A stretch of DNA of 64,000 nucleotides from Phaeotremella fagi (GCA_001599715.1 BCHU01000003.1:1240001-1304000), one strand, 5' to 3'. Shown: positions 12,536-25,670, counted from the first letter of the stretch. Numbers and translations are program-made. The notes: a model not told the origin generated them from the letters alone.

Positions 12536-12639
12536 AGATGAAGACTTCGAGATAGTGTATGGCTGGGGAGGGACGAGAGTGAAGGAAAGAATTGAGGAGA
12601 GCGACATATCGTGTATGATATTGGCAAATATATGTTAGA

Positions 12640-12912
12640 AGGTAGCTGAGGATGAATGCAAACTTGATGTCCAGCTGTGATTATGGCTTGTAGTATTTAC
12701 ACCAACCACTACACACTCTTGACAAATTCATATCTTGTCTTAGAGCCTACAGAAAATTTGTGTTCACAAAGGTGGCATTGCCAAAAACGACATAAGTTGT
12801 TTCGGATCCGAAAATGGAGGACAGCCGTTTCCTGGTGACGTCTGTTGTTCCAGTATAACATATAAATCTTGATTTTATCTTATCTTATCTACATCTGAGA
12901 CATCAAAAGGTC
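12640..12912. other. Intergenic upstream of coronin fusion
   Basis: About 270 bases. It contains an AT-rich run with repeated TATCT units near 12874-12891 just before the coronin-fusion ATG. No gene seen. Confidence 0.4.
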
Positions 12913-15900
12913 ATGCCCCTTCCATCTAGATTTGGGGCATCCAAGTATCGTAACGCGACGTTGTACACGCCGCCGAGGGAAGAATGGTTGAGAAATTCTT
13001 TACCCGCACCGACATCTTCAACTGGATCAAGTTCATTGTCGACTTTTAGTAGTGAGATCAAATCTAATCGTGAATGGATAGTTACTTGCACTGCAGGTGG
13101 TGATTTGAGTTATCGATCGCATGTTACTGGTGATGGTGTTGGTCTCGCCAAGGTTGGTGGGGGTGGTGGAGTTGGAGATTGGGATTTAGGTGTTGTTGAG
13201 AGTGGTCATTGGGAACTTGTTGTTGGTGGTTTAGATGGTGTTGTGAGTATATACTGACTACGTTGATTTGGCTGACTCTTTCTTAAGATAACTGTATATA
13301 CACTGCCAACTTTGTCATCTTCCCCAGCACCGCTGAAGGTACTTCAAACCATTCAAACTGGATCACCTGTCACCAATCTCTCCCTACATCCAACAACACC
13401 CTCAGTCCTCCTTGCGTCTAGCGTAGCATCTCCAGCTACGATCTACAACCTAATAGACTTGTCTGAGAAGCTTACCTTAGAAATACCGCCTGAACCCAAG
13501 GGATTGTGGTCATCCACTTGGTCCAACGATGGCACATTAGTCGGAGCAATCACCAAACGAGGAGCTTTGTATGTCTGGGAACCAAGAGTCTCAACAACAC
13601 ATATTGCAACTCGTCAACTCCCAATTCAACCACTTAAGCCAGCTCGATTATCTTTCATAGGATCGAATCGAATCTTCATAACCCATTTTTCAAAATCAAG
13701 AGACAGACAATATTCATTATTTGAATCTCCTAAAGTCTCAACCCAATTGTCTACAATTTTCACTCAATCGCTGGATCAAAACACATCGCCTCTAATTTCG
13801 ACCATTGATCATTCCAGGGAAATCATATACTTATCTGCTAGGGGTGATATGATCATTCGACAGATTGAATTAACAGGATCGTTAGGATTTCAAGAAACTG
13901 TTCATCCTCTTCAAACACCTCTTGTTACTTCTGGTTTGGTTTTGATCTATCCTTCGTTCTTGCGTGTCATGCTAGCAGAGATTGCTATTCTTTTGTTGGA
14001 AACTACTGATAAGGATGGAGAATGTCTGGTGCCTTTTGGAATTAGAGTACCTAGAAGACAATTGATTGATTATCATGATGACTTGTTCCCAGATTTCCGC
14101 GGTTCATGTGGGTTCAACATTGGTATTCTCACTGATGACGCGTAGCTACTGAGCAATCAGGTTCCGAATGGTTCTCTGGAAGTGATAAGGCACCTTTGCC
14201 ATTATCGTTGGATCCTGCACGAAGGGGTGCATGGGAGAAAGACTTGTCCTCTAGACCTGTAGGCAACAACTCGTCGGTCGAAAACCCTTCAGAAGCTCAA
14301 TCACCCCCAACTTCCGCCCTTGACCCGACAATAGCCTCTCCACCTGCTAAACCAACAATTGAAAAAGTGGCTCCAGCCATACCAACTCCGAAATCTGAAC
14401 CAGCGCTACCCTCACCTGCACCTGCACCTGTGGAGAGCAAATCATCATTGCCTGGTCCATCAGCAGCGATCTCACCTTCTACCGCACCCACAACTATTCT
14501 CATTGATCCAAGTCTTCCTCCACTACAGCAAGACGAAACTTATTCCAGTACAAGCTACAAGATCAGGATCGTTGGAGAGCATGTTATCTCGCAAGTGCAG
14601 AGACATAAGGAAGAAGACAGAAAGACACCTCTTTTTGTCGGTTTGCAAGGTCCCCAGGGATGTGGAAAGACTACTCTCTGTGATGCCTTGCTTGGATATC
14701 TCAGAGAGTCACCGAGAAATCTCAAAGTCGCGGTGCTTTCATTAGATGGTGAGTTGACTGATTATAGTGCATTTGAGCTTACTCCCTTCAGACCTATATC
14801 GTACACACTCTGGTCTTAAGGACTTGGCTAATAAACATCCAGACAATACCCTACTTTCTGGTCGTGGACCTCCGGGAACCCATGATGTAGAGTTGGCGTC
14901 TTCTGTCTTACATTCTGTGTCCTCGATCAATGAAGGAACATCTGTGGAACTGCCGATATTTGATAAAAGTCTATGCGGTGGTGAAGGTGATCGAAGTGAG
15001 AAGACTATCAAAGTTCAAGGTCCACTCGACGTCTTTATCTTGGAAGGATGGTCAATGGGATTCCCATCGTTATCACAATCAGAATTACAATCCGTTTACG
15101 ATCAAAAACCAAAATATTCTTCTAAACAACCTTTGAAATCGCTTTCCGAACTTAACGATTATTTGAAAGAGTTCTCTGAAGCTGTTTATAAATATTTCAA
15201 AACGATCATTCAAGTTCAACCCACATCTTATGAGAATGTTTTTGCATGGAGGACTGAACAGGAACATCACATGAAAGCTGGTAATGGTGGACGTGGAATG
15301 AGCGATGAACAAGTTCAAAAGTTTGTTGAGAGGTATATGCCTAGTTATGAGATATTTGCGGAGGGCGTTTGGAGGGACGACATGCCTTGGTCCGGTCGGG
15401 GTTTGCGGTTGTTCTTTGGGGAAGGTAGAGAGGTTCAGAAGATTGAACTTCCCAAGGGAATTGTGAAGACGGCTCAGAAGACTGAACCCACAAAAATCGA
15501 ACCTGCGTTGAAGGAGTTACCGCCAATGCCTACCCCACAAAGCGTAGAACCACGCTCTTCAACGATAACAGCACACAAACCATTCAACCCAAATTATTCT
15601 CGAAACTTCCTAGCGGGCAAATCACCATTGATCCCAACGTACGATGCCCTTCCTCCACTGGCCTCTTTACATCAAGATTCATCTATACTACGGATCAACT
15701 CCAAATTAGCGCTTTTTCTGATCCAGGGTACAGGTGGTAGATTATGTGTTCATCCTCTGAGCAAGAAAGGTAGGCTCAGTGTTGGAGGCGAAGGATATCT
15801 CAGTGGTGGAGTTGAGATTGTTGATTTTGATCTGGAGAATTTTATCGGTGAGAAAGGAAGTAGAGTCGCTGTAGCTGGGGAAGATGGTGTAATTCGTGTT

Positions 15901-17160
15901 TGGACGGTTCCAGATACTGGAGTTACTGGTGCAGGACCTGAACCAGAGTTGGTATTGAGAGGTACGTCACTTCGAGGGGAGGCGGGTAGACTGATGTGCT
16001 TTTAGGTAAATCTATTTCACGGATACACCAGATATCTTTCCATCCTACGGCAAAAGATCTTTTGGTCGCGGTAACCACTGATTTTGAGAAACCTTGTCTT
16101 CATTTCTTCGATCTTTCATCGGGTAACGAGGTCAAGGTGATAGAGATTGATGCTCCTGGTGTAAGTCCTGCCTCGATCACCATATCTTGACTAAGATCAA
16201 TCTTTCAGATTTTCAACCTTAGTTTCTCACCTCATGGGGATCGAGTTGCGATAGTGACAAAATCGAATACCATCATTGTCACAGATCCCAGAGGGTCTAA
16301 ATCCATTATAGGGAAAGCACATGATTCACCTAGATCATGTCAGTTAGCATGGATCGATGACTCTCACTTGGTCAGTGTCGGTTTCTCTAGAGGTTCGCAA
16401 AGGAAGATTCAACTCTACGAAATAACCGATTCAGAAATCAAGACGACAAGCACGAAAACGATAGACGTTTCACCGGCCGTCTTGTTCCCCATCTTTGATC
16501 CTGACACGTCAATCCTGTATATCTGGGGTAAAGGGGAACGTCAAATACAGGCTTTCTTGATCAATCTCTCGAATTCCTCGAATCCGATCGTGAAATTACC
16601 TAGCTTCACCACTGGAAATCCACAAGTTGGATTCTGTTTTTTCGATAAGTCTCTGGCCGACGTCAAGAAAGTTGAGATCATGAAAGGTCTACGATTGACT
16701 GCGAAAACTTTAGAAGAGGTTTCTTTCAGTATCCCAAGGAATAAGGTTGGTGTTATTATGGAATGCTTGATTAACGATTTTTCCGATTAGCCTGATTTCT
16801 TCCAAGATGATATCTACCTCCCGACGCTTGATGTTGGTCATCCCTCTACCACAGCTGAAAAATGGTTACAAGGCGATAACGCGCCTTTGAAGTTGATTGA
16901 TCTGCAACCGGAAGGGATGGTTAAACGTGAGTTAGATGATGATCTCAACAAGATTGCTTGTGCTGACTGTAGTTCTAGTTTCGGAAGCTCCTCAAACTGC
17001 GACTAAAGTCAAAACTAAATTCGTACCTGCTGCTAATATCATGACTGAGGAAGAAAAGAAGAGGAAGGAGATGGATGAGTTATTCCAGAAAGCCAAATTG
17101 GAGGATAGTAGTGATGAAGAAGAGAGTAAAGGATTGGATCCACCTGATGACGATTGGTAG
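12913..17160 (+). CDS. Coronin-7-like tandem coronin with embedded glycerate-kinase-like P-loop domain
   Basis: Eight exons (12913-13242, 13288-14107, 14161-14748, 14792-15961, 16006-16160, 16209-16745, 16791-16926, 16973-17160) give about 1307 residues. Residues 1-400 are a coronin repeat: N-terminal RFGASKYRNAT and the C-terminal hallmark VPRRQLIDYHDDLFPDFRG. Residues about 525-785 are a Tda10/D-glycerate-3-kinase-type P-loop kinase: Walker A GPQGCGKT (547-554), SLDDLYRTHSGL, SGRGPPGTHD, PIFDKSLCGGEGDRS and the ILEGWSMGF segment, all key motifs kept. Residues about 830-1230 are a second coronin repeat (DPDTSILYIWGKGERQ, PDFFQDDIYLPT). An acidic tail ends DPPDDDW, as in Arp2/3-binding tails. 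Kinase and second coronin lie in one uninterrupted exon (14792-15961), so the fusion is not a splicing guess. Expected role: actin or endomembrane trafficking; kinase substrate unknown. Confidence 0.87.
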
Positions 17161-17263
17161 AGATGAGTTAAAATTCGGATAGTTTGAGACGAAAGAAGGA
17201 AATCGGAAGACGTATCTAAGATTGAATTATGGTACATGATGAATAATACAGATGTGGTTATAT

Positions 17264-18032
17264 CTACGACTCATCCATTGCGTCCTCCTCTAATTCACCG
17301 AATCCACGTTGTCGTAATGTCTCAGCTACGGCAGCTTTGACATCGATATCATCTTCACGAACGAATTTGTCCTTCCTATATCGTTGGTCAGTAACTTGAC
17401 TGGAAAGGTAAGGAGGAATTGATACCAACTGTAAAGAGTTTTTATACGAATCCCCAACCGTCGTTAGGAGTTGACGTAGATTCGCTAATCCTCTCCGTAA
17501 ACATTCGACAGCAGATTGATTATCTGACCATGGAGTTAGTTGAGTTGAAATGACACCAAATTATAGAAGTCCGCTTACCATACATCTGTATTCTGAGATG
17601 GATTTTTGGTTCGGATGGATGGGGAGCACTGAATCGAGATATTAGAATAAAAAAATGATTCTTAGAGGGATGAAGTCTGACCTGTAACCGCAAAATTCAA
17701 CTTCAGGACTAAAAATCAAAGTCAGTCATCATAGTTCACGAATCATTTCAATTCATGATTTGACCCACTCTTTCATGATAATCCATCTTAATGCGTTACC
17801 GAGAGTATGATCTTCCTGCCATAACGCGAATGTACATGCTGAATAATCTGGTTCATGACCTGGTAACTGGATTTTTGGATCAGGACGTTAGGTATCGTAA
17901 ATTTTGATTTTGTTTTTCCAGTCGACTCACGATGACTACCTTCTCTGGAAGGATTGAAGTTGATACTGATTGTAATAGTGTACCTGCGTTATCTAATTTT
18001 GAGTGGAATGAATTCGAATTCTCTGCTGCCAT
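17264..18032 (-). CDS. RPC19: RNA polymerase I/III subunit AC19 (Rpc19)
   Basis: Small protein of the alpha/AC19 (RPAC2) family shared by Pol I and Pol III, where it pairs with AC40. Hallmarks are ACTFALWQEDHTLGNALRW, then IIMKDPEVEFCGYSAPHPSE, PKIHLRIQMYDNQSAVECL and RRGLANLRQLL. Six exons joined by GT-AG introns: exon 1 is 17931-18032, and the last exon starts at the AG of GGAAG and encodes DKFVREDDIDVKAAVAETLR before TAG at 17264-17266. ATG 18032 gives MAAENSNSFHSKLDNAG. The C-terminal extension after the core domain is acidic. Convergent with the coronin fusion (103-base gap). Confidence 0.92.
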
Positions 18033-19482
18033 TGTGGATGAGGATGTTTTTGTGGTATTGTATGTAAATCGACATCTCAACAGAAAAATAAACTACTCCC
18101 TTATTCCATCCCACCTTTAATTAATTAGCGGAGATCTCCTCATCTCCCTTATCCGACACGTGGTCTGCCGTCCCTCAGGACGTGGCGGCCATGGCCATAG
18201 TGGCTTTTTGTATTTTCTTCAAATTTCTTATTGTTCTTTCGTTCTGACATTCAAATTCATCTTTTGTTAACCTCAAGCTCCATCGGGTCGTACCTTAATC
18301 GAGAAAAAAGAACTTAGACAACGTCTCCACTCTCCTCCACAGGATCTAAATAAATTTGGGCTTACTTGACTTATTCTTTCATGTGATCGCTTCACCCGGT
18401 TACATCTAGATTTTGAACAAAAAAGAAAATATCAATAAACAGATCAAAGCTTAACTTTAAACAGTGATTCTTACCTTCTTACATTGTTGATGAGACGGGT
18501 TATCCGTGCTCTCTGTCCCCTCCTGAGCAGAGCTCCACTTTTATTGTTGTTGATAAGTGACCGAGATTTACGATCTTGCTGATATAGAACTATATCGGCA
18601 TGTGGAGAACAGGGTTCAACAAAAAGATGTCGGTCGACTTGCTTCATTATGTCATTGTCATCGTTTTTGACCTTTGAACCTGCTGATATTTTTAATGTGG
18701 AGAACAATGGTTCTTTTTCTGGAATAAACCGGGCGAACAATAGTGGAAATACACTAGCGGGAACACCCACGGTGATCGGTCTCTTGAGTTGTTTTTTCTT
18801 TGTTTTAAGAGAACAACGGACACCAAGAACAACGAACAACGTCGGTCTACCTCGATTTCGACTTTCATCTATTTGTTGTTTTTGTCCATGCTTAGAGATA
18901 TAGATATGGACTTCATTCATGAGATGAATATCAATTTCTTCTTTCTTCCTTGATACATTTTCTCATATACTAATAACAATATATTTCGAGGAAACGGTTA
19001 CGATTTACTGAACATTTAGTGTCTCAATAATCAATCTATGAGCCCACTTTAATCGACAAACCCTGATTCGACAAACCCGAAAACGAAGAATAAGGTAAGC
19101 TACAAACTTGACCTAATAAACATATCTTTACCCTTACTTACTGAATCGGCCAACCAAAACAGTCGTCAAGTAATCACTCATCGAGTGGATTTTTTGATCT
19201 CATCACACATTCCCTGGCACAATTTGTCTCAACTAGCCATCCTGAGGTCATCACTTACCTGTCGGCATAACGATATTTCTTTCGGATATAGAAAAGGTGA
19301 TTTCTAAAATAGAACCGAACTTCAGTATAAAGCAGCTGTAAGAAAAAAAGGTTGAAATCATAAACTTTGTTTTTCGGTGGCCTACTCAAAGTTCAATAGA
19401 AATTGGATACCTTGTAACTTACCGTTCATACGTTTACATTCACTTCAAATCAATTTTGGTTTCATCTTTCGATCAAAGGTCA
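18033..19482. other. Long divergent intergenic region
   Basis: About 1.45 kb between divergent RPC19 and the 19483 gene, the longest gene-free stretch here. It contains an E-box CACGTG (18157-18162) and a 10-bp palindrome GGCCATGGCC (18187-18196). A 149-codon minus-strand frame at 18471-18920 has no recognisable domain and is not called as a gene. Long 5' UTRs are plausible. Confidence 0.45.
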
Positions 19483-20410
19483 ATGAACGATTCAATTCAT
19501 CCTTCCAATTCAATTCAATCGAATTTCACCCCAACGTCGTCCACACCAACGAAGCGTGGCGAATCGAATAGACATAAGAACAAATCGAATCAAACATTAC
19601 GTTCGAAACGTTCATCCAACCTTGACGAAGAAGATATGAATGCAGGTTCAAGTGAAAGTGGTAGTGGTAGTGAATCTGGATCTGGATCAAGTGGGATGAT
19701 GGGAATTGTTAAATTAAGATTATCTTCCAAGGTATGTCGATCACCAAGAATAGTTGGTTGGTGGCGATTGACGCGTCGGTTGTTTTTTCAGTCTTCAAGT
19801 CCAAATCGTAAATTGAAATCCAAGAAGATAACAGGATCAAGTTCGTCCTCCTCTCGATCTATTACACCCACAGAAACTCCGTAAGTCAATTCCTGACCAG
19901 AAAAACGAATATCAGTCTTAACAAACAAATTAAAAACACAGAAAACCACGTCGTAAAACCACCTCCCATCGTAAAACCCAATCCCTCTCATCCCTCTCTT
20001 ACGGCTACGTCTTACTCCCCCAACCACCTCAATCGTATTCAACCCAAACGACTCCACAAACAAATTCCACTACTCAGATGATCAACCAAAATTTCTTACA
20101 GGCCGAGAACGAAGTTGGTGACGAGAACGTTGATCCGAATCTTCATCAACAGATTTATTGTCAGCCAACAACGACACCATCGACATTGTATTCGAAACAC
20201 CAACAACGTATGATCCTGGTCAATCCACTTATCGCTGCTCATTTGAAGAAAGGCGGTTCAATCAATATTCGTTCAGTTGATGGTGTCAAATCTTGGAAAG
20301 TCTATTTACCTACTCCAACCCCACCGACGAATATCTTTCAGACTCAACATCAAGGTTTGATGGGTGTCGAGCGATCGGATAGCGAGATGACAACTGGTAG
20401 TGTTGCTTGA
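19483..20410 (+). CDS. Hypothetical Ser/basic-rich protein
   Basis: Not recognised. Three exons; introns run from GTATGT (about 19732) to TTTTTTCAG (about 19793) and from GTAAGT (about 19881) to CACAG (about 19942), both restoring a single frame to TGA at 20408-20410. The N-terminal part is rich in Ser, Thr, Asn, Lys and Arg with a Glu/Ser/Gly patch (NAGSSESGSGSESGSG), hence disordered. The C-terminal part is more ordered and holds RMILVNPLIAAHLKKGGSIN and IRSVDGVKSWKVYLP, which may be a small fold. ATG 19483 is used; there is no earlier in-frame ATG. No signal peptide or membrane helix seen. Confidence 0.6.
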
Positions 20411-20659
20411 ACGAGTTTAATGGTTTTCTCTTCTTTTCTCGCTTTCTTGTTTAATCTTGATCGTTTTGTATTCTTGTAACCATATCGCTCTTTTCTTTTC
20501 TTTCCTTTTTCATTAGTAATTCCAAGCAAACAATCGTTTCTGTTAATTAGTTGAGTTTGAAGATCGCAGGTCGATATCGATGAACATTTGACTTCTGGTA
20601 TTAAGCATATATACATGCGATAACACTGCATTGAGATGCAAATCAATACATCGACAGTA

Positions 20660-22259
20660 TCATCTTTTAACAGGACCTCTTCTTTTGAGTTGAGGGAAGA
20701 CAACGGGAGCCTTTAGTGCAGCTCGTTTAGATTTTTGAGCCTCCGCTAGGGTGATACCCAACTTTTCACGTTCAGCCGGGGAGGGAACATCGACCGAGCA
20801 TCCTAGTGATTTGTAGATTCCTTGAATCCTACCCCGGTCATCAGTAAATCCAACTCACGATTATATGAAAAAAACCTACTTGACAGGAGTTAGACCTAAA
20901 TCTTTGGCTACTTTTCCAATATCGACTGTCCAACCGTCGATCATGAGATATAAACAACAGATCCAAGCTAACAATTTAACTTTCATCGCTTCGGTGACTG
21001 TGTATCTCTTTGCTGATCCGACTGCAGATATTGAAACTGGTTCTGCGAAACGTGTGATTAGACCGTTGATCACTTGAGGAGCTACACCAGGGAATTTCGA
21101 TGTGAGTTCTGATGATGGAGTTTTGGGTAGTCGAGATGCGAAATCGTTGAAGAGAAGAAGGGTTGATAGGTAGTAAAGAAGTTTACTAAGGTATTGTAAG
21201 CTAATTATTCTTTCGATCGTGATCTGTTGGCTGGCTTACAGGTTGGTTTTTCTAATTTCTTTGGGTCCAGAGACAGTCACACGAAGTTTATCTTCTATCC
21301 ATCGACTACGTCTCCAAGGGAGAGCACTACTTCGTCCCTTGTCATCCTTCGCTTTTGAGATATGAGAAATATCTATCGAAGCCCATTCCGTGAGCGGAAT
21401 CAAGGCTTCACGGGTATAAACCTGTGTAGGATCGTTGGTTTGCATATCTGGAACCGGGATGCTTTCAGAGGGGAGTGGTGGACCTGAAAACCATATCAGT
21501 CTAATCGTAATCCCGAACAGAAGACAATTTGAACTTACCCTCTAGAACATCTGTTAATTCTCCGATACTCTCCATCAAATGTCCCTTGACACCTTGCATA
21601 GCACTGACATCAACTCTATTCCTCTCCTCAGCTTTGATTTGAGATTTAGCTTTCCTAGTCCCGAAAGCTTCTCCTAGGTCGTTTCTCTTCGCTCGCCATT
21701 CAGATCGATCATTGGCTAAAGCTGCGGAAGCTACTGCACGAAGACGTTTAACCCTATGAGTTAAGAGATATAATGGGGCTGATGGGTGGATAGAGAGGGT
21801 TTTCGTCGATGGATCGTAGATAGCTGGTACGTATCTAAGTTACATAATTAGGAGTTGTTTTGGTGTATGCGACATGAGAGTATTTTTTTACTTACTGACA
21901 GTCGTTACCCTCAGCGATTCCATTGTTCCTATCACGATTGGTCGAAAAGAACTCGACATCCTCGGTCTCCCCAGCAATCAAAGTATGTTGATGAGTGATA
22001 TCCAAAGTCGATGACGGATCACGATGATAAATAGTGAACGGCGTATTCTTTGATGGTCTAACGGAAGGGAAATTGACTACAAAAGAGTGTGTAAGTGTCA
22101 GTTTGGAATGATAACCGCGATTTAAAGGAGATACTCACCAAAAGCTGGACCAAGTGATGAAGAGGATTCCCCAACGACTACTGCTACGTCTGATTCTTCT
22201 ACGGCCATGGATTTTCTCTTGTGAGATTTCTTAGTGGGTTCTTGTGATGAGGAGGCCAT
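20660..22259 (-). CDS. RPA49: RNA polymerase I subunit A49
   Basis: Pol I-specific A49 subunit, which forms the A49-A34.5 heterodimer (TFIIF/TFIIE-like) for Pol I initiation and elongation in the nucleolus. Recognisable family segments are VPAIYDPSTKTLSIHPSAPL, LLTHRVKRLRA, GEAFGTRKAKSQIKAEERN, PPLPSESIPVPD and the C-terminal winged-helix region (FPGVAPQVINGLITRF, LLAWICCLYLMIDG). Exons are joined by five or more GT-AG introns. Start ATG 22259 (MASSSQEPTKKSHKRK) begins with a basic stretch; the protein ends QLKRRGPVKR before TGA 20660-20662. Divergent from the resolvase gene, 298 bases apart. Confidence 0.9.
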
Positions 22260-22557
22260 TTTTGCTCTCCTTTTGCTGACTTTTCACTGATTTAAGAGAT
22301 GCAAGTCTGGAAGTTGTAATTCATTACCTCTCAAAAAGGTGACAAAAATGTTGAAATATTTATTTTCAGGAACATGAAATGATGATCACGTGATGTCCAA
22401 GTTGACTGTGGTTCAACAACAACAACTAGTACTACCAACTCTCAACTTTTCATTTTCTTCATTAATTCCAACTACTTTCTTGGACATATCTTGATCAATT
22501 TCTTGAGGTGAACACTGAATTATACAGTGAACCTACTCCTATCTTTAATACCCTAAA

Positions 22558-25414
22558 ATGGGTGTCCCGGGGTTGTGGGACGTAAGTTTATCATGGATCC
22601 AATACGGATGGCTGACCGTACTATCTCTTCTCAGCTCATTAGACCTGCAGCGACACGGACGTCTCTCTCAACCTTATCACACCAAGCTTTTAAATCTAAC
22701 AAAAACGGTAGAAGAGCTTTGATAATAGGTATCGACGCTGCGTAAGTTCCAAATATCTTTGGTCCAAGCTGATCGATAGGATTTGGATATTCCACGCTCA
22801 AATCCCCGTCCATGGAGAGAACCCGTTCTTGAGAACTATCTTCTATAAGATCACTGCATTGTTACAACAGCCCGTCCTACCTGTTTTTGTTTTTGGTAAT
22901 CCTCATCTCTTCCTTAATCAATCACAATGACTAACAAGTACGCTGCCCAACAGATGGACCGAACAAACCGTCGTTCAAACGTAATCAATCGATAGCTGGA
23001 CATTTTGGGACTGCCGATCACCGCTCTAAACAGTTTAAGGCTCTTCTTGATTGTTGTGGATTGGAATGGTGGAATGCGCCTGGTGAAGCTGAAGCTGAGT
23101 TGGCGGTTATGAATCGACAAGGTAAAATTGATGCTGTTTTGTCGGATGATGGGGATGCTTTGCTCTTCGGTGCTACATGTTTATTGAGGAAGTGAGTGAG
23201 CTCCACAAGTATAATTCCTCGTTTCAAGCTCATTCATATTTGTAGTAATTCACCGACCTTATCCGGTGCTCAGGCTTCAACTACAAATTCGAATTCAAAG
23301 ACGACTAAAACGGAACAAAGACCTTACGAGATGTATACCTCTTCTGCGATACGGGAACTATGGGCTACGAAAGAAGATACAAAGTTGGTGTCAGAGGATG
23401 ACGATAGAAGGGCGATGGCTTTGATAGCTTTATTAGCAGGTGGTGATTATGCTCCTGAAGGGATTCCAAATTTTGGTGAGCGTCTGTCCTTATTCCTCCC
23501 ATGAAAATCTCTCTAATGACAAGATTAGGCCCTACCATAGCCTTTGGACTTGCCAATGCAGGTCATGCAGATTTCCTCAAACTCTACCAAAACGATCCCG
23601 AGGCATTTGAAGACTCACTCACCAATGTTCATTCGGAAATGATCAACGAACTAAGGACAAACGGCTCGAAACAAATCGGACGTAAAAATCCAGATAGGGC
23701 AAATAAACTCGCATCCCGAACTCCATCGTCACTGTTCCCTGCAGAAGCTTTAAAGGGGTATCTCACACCTGCAACCTCACCATTGGACGATGAATCAAAA
23801 GGATGGCCAGGGTTTGATGGAGGTAGTGTCAACAGAAAGGGTATGGCTCGTGGAGGTGGAAGAGGTGATTTGGAGGGGATGGCTAGAGCTTGTGAAACTT
23901 ATTTCGAATGGGGGACTGTCGATTTGGTACTCAAGAAGTTCATGGGGGAGAGTGTTGGATTGTTTGGTGTTGAGATTCTTAATGAGTTGAGGAAGACGGT
24001 TTTGGAGAATGACCTTGCGTTGGGAAAGGGTCACATTGGACAGAAATCGATGCCATCTGGATCTGGTCGAATCACGTCTTTTTTCACACAATCACACCCC
24101 TCATCAAGTGGGACGAAAGGCGACAAAAGCAAAAGCACAACTCCTACTCATGTCATCAAAATTCATAGTTCAAGACCTGATCCAACGAATAACGATTTAA
24201 CGGAATATAGAATATCATTCAAACACGATCAATACGCCGAAAGATGTAAAGAAAGTATGACAGGTCATCGACCGAATCCCAAAGATCTACCGATAGAAAC
24301 GAGACAAGCGTTAGGTTTGGTTGAAAGAGCTACACCGGAAGATGAAGATGAAGTCACGCTCCCAACTTCCACTCAAACCACCACGAACTTCAAAACTGAA
24401 ATTCGAATATGGATTAATTCGGATTTCGTTCGAAAAGCTTGGCCAGATCTTGTAGATGAATTTGAAGATAGTCGGAAATCTAGACTTATGAAATCACCGA
24501 AAAAGAAGATAGCTGTCGGGAAGGGATTGGCTGTTGTTGCTGGTTCTCAGAAATCTAGGGTTAAAGGGAAAGGAAAGGTGGTGGAGAAGGATAATGGAAG
24601 TATTTTGTCTTTCGTTACTCGTCGTCCTGAGATTGTTGAGGAGGAGGAGGAGGAGGAGGAGGAGGAGGTTCAAGAGACGCTAGAACTTACACCGAGAACA
24701 CAACGACGAACTAAGGTGGTGAATAGTACTTCAGTTGTTGATCTCAGCTTATCACCTTCACCTGATCGGACGAGTAAAACGAAAAACGTCCACTCACATC
24801 CATCATCTTCACCACAACCTTCGTCGGAGAGTTCGAGATCACCGTCGAGATCTTCGAGTTCGGGAAGAGGATCGCCAATTCCAATAACGAACAAAGGTTC
24901 AAGACAAATCTCTCCCATCAAATCCAGTAGACCAGGTTTGGTTGCTCGTCAATCGTCTTCGGCTATCATTGGAAACGACAAAAAGAATGTAGATAAAGGT
25001 GGAAGACAGAATCCAATTGTCTTCGACTCGGATAGTGAACCTGAACCAGGAGCAGAATCGGGACCCAGTAAAAAATCAACCCAAAAAACTTTATCACCTT
25101 CACCCTCTCTATCATCAAACTCAATACTGAGTGAATCTTCAAAATCAAATTATTCAACTTCGTTCCCAACAGTATCAACCCAACCTAAATCAAATCCACG
25201 CAACACCAGATCAAAAACGAAGACCAAGACCAAAGAGTCGAAGATGGTTGAGGATGGTAAACAGAAACGTATTGGATTCCCTGTGATTTCCAAATCACAA
25301 TCACAGAAATACGTCGAACCGGAAGAGAAATTCGCGGTTTTGATGAAATCTACGGAGGAGGTTGATTATTTTGATTGTACGGGGACTGGGGTTTGGAAGG
25401 GGGAATATCGCTAG
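22558..25414 (+). CDS. YEN1: Rad2/XPG-family Holliday-junction resolvase (Yen1/GEN1-like)
   Basis: The N-terminus MGVPGLWDLIRPAA is the XPG-N start typical of Yen1/GEN1. Acidic active-site motifs follow: IIGIDAAIWIFHAQ, VFVFDGPNKPSFKRN, APGEAEAELAVMNR and AVLSDDGDALLFGA, then GGDYAPEGIPNFGPTIAFGLA (helix-2turn-helix region). These nucleases cut Holliday junctions and flaps late in the cell cycle. The C-terminal half is long, disordered and Ser/Pro-rich, with an uninterrupted Glu run encoded by a GAG microsatellite near 24638-24668, plus KKTLSPSPSLSS-type candidate CDK sites. In yeast this region carries cell-cycle control of Yen1; here that is inference. Exon 1 is 22558-22581; the last exon 23529-25414 is long. 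Confidence 0.87.
24638..24668 (+). repeat. (GAG)n microsatellite coding poly-Glu
   Basis: About ten GAG/GGA units inside the resolvase coding sequence, giving an uninterrupted run of glutamates. Likely length-polymorphic. Confidence 0.85.
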
Positions 25415-25670
25415 GTGATAGGTCTTGGTGTTTGAGTCTTGAGTAGTGTGTGGCTTCTTGCGGATTTTGTATTTGTTACTGTACTTTATTAGCATTCATT
25501 GGTCATTACTCATATATCTGTTCTTGTTCATATTGATGTAACTGGCATTTGTGTTTCGATGTTTGGATGCCGAATAAACCGGCCGAATTGAATCACCGAT
25601 CGTCAACGACGTTAATCTCGAACGACACCTCACAGACTTCATTTCTTTACCTCAATAAACATCAAACATA

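Noticed and set aside
18157..18196. CACGTG and GGCCATGGCC palindromes as an operator
   Set aside because: Short palindromes occur by chance; no second copy or spacing supports a regulatory call beyond noting them.
18471..18920. 149-codon minus-strand frame in the long intergenic region
   Set aside because: No recognisable domain, odd composition, no intron-compatible extension and no upstream promoter signal; likely chance.
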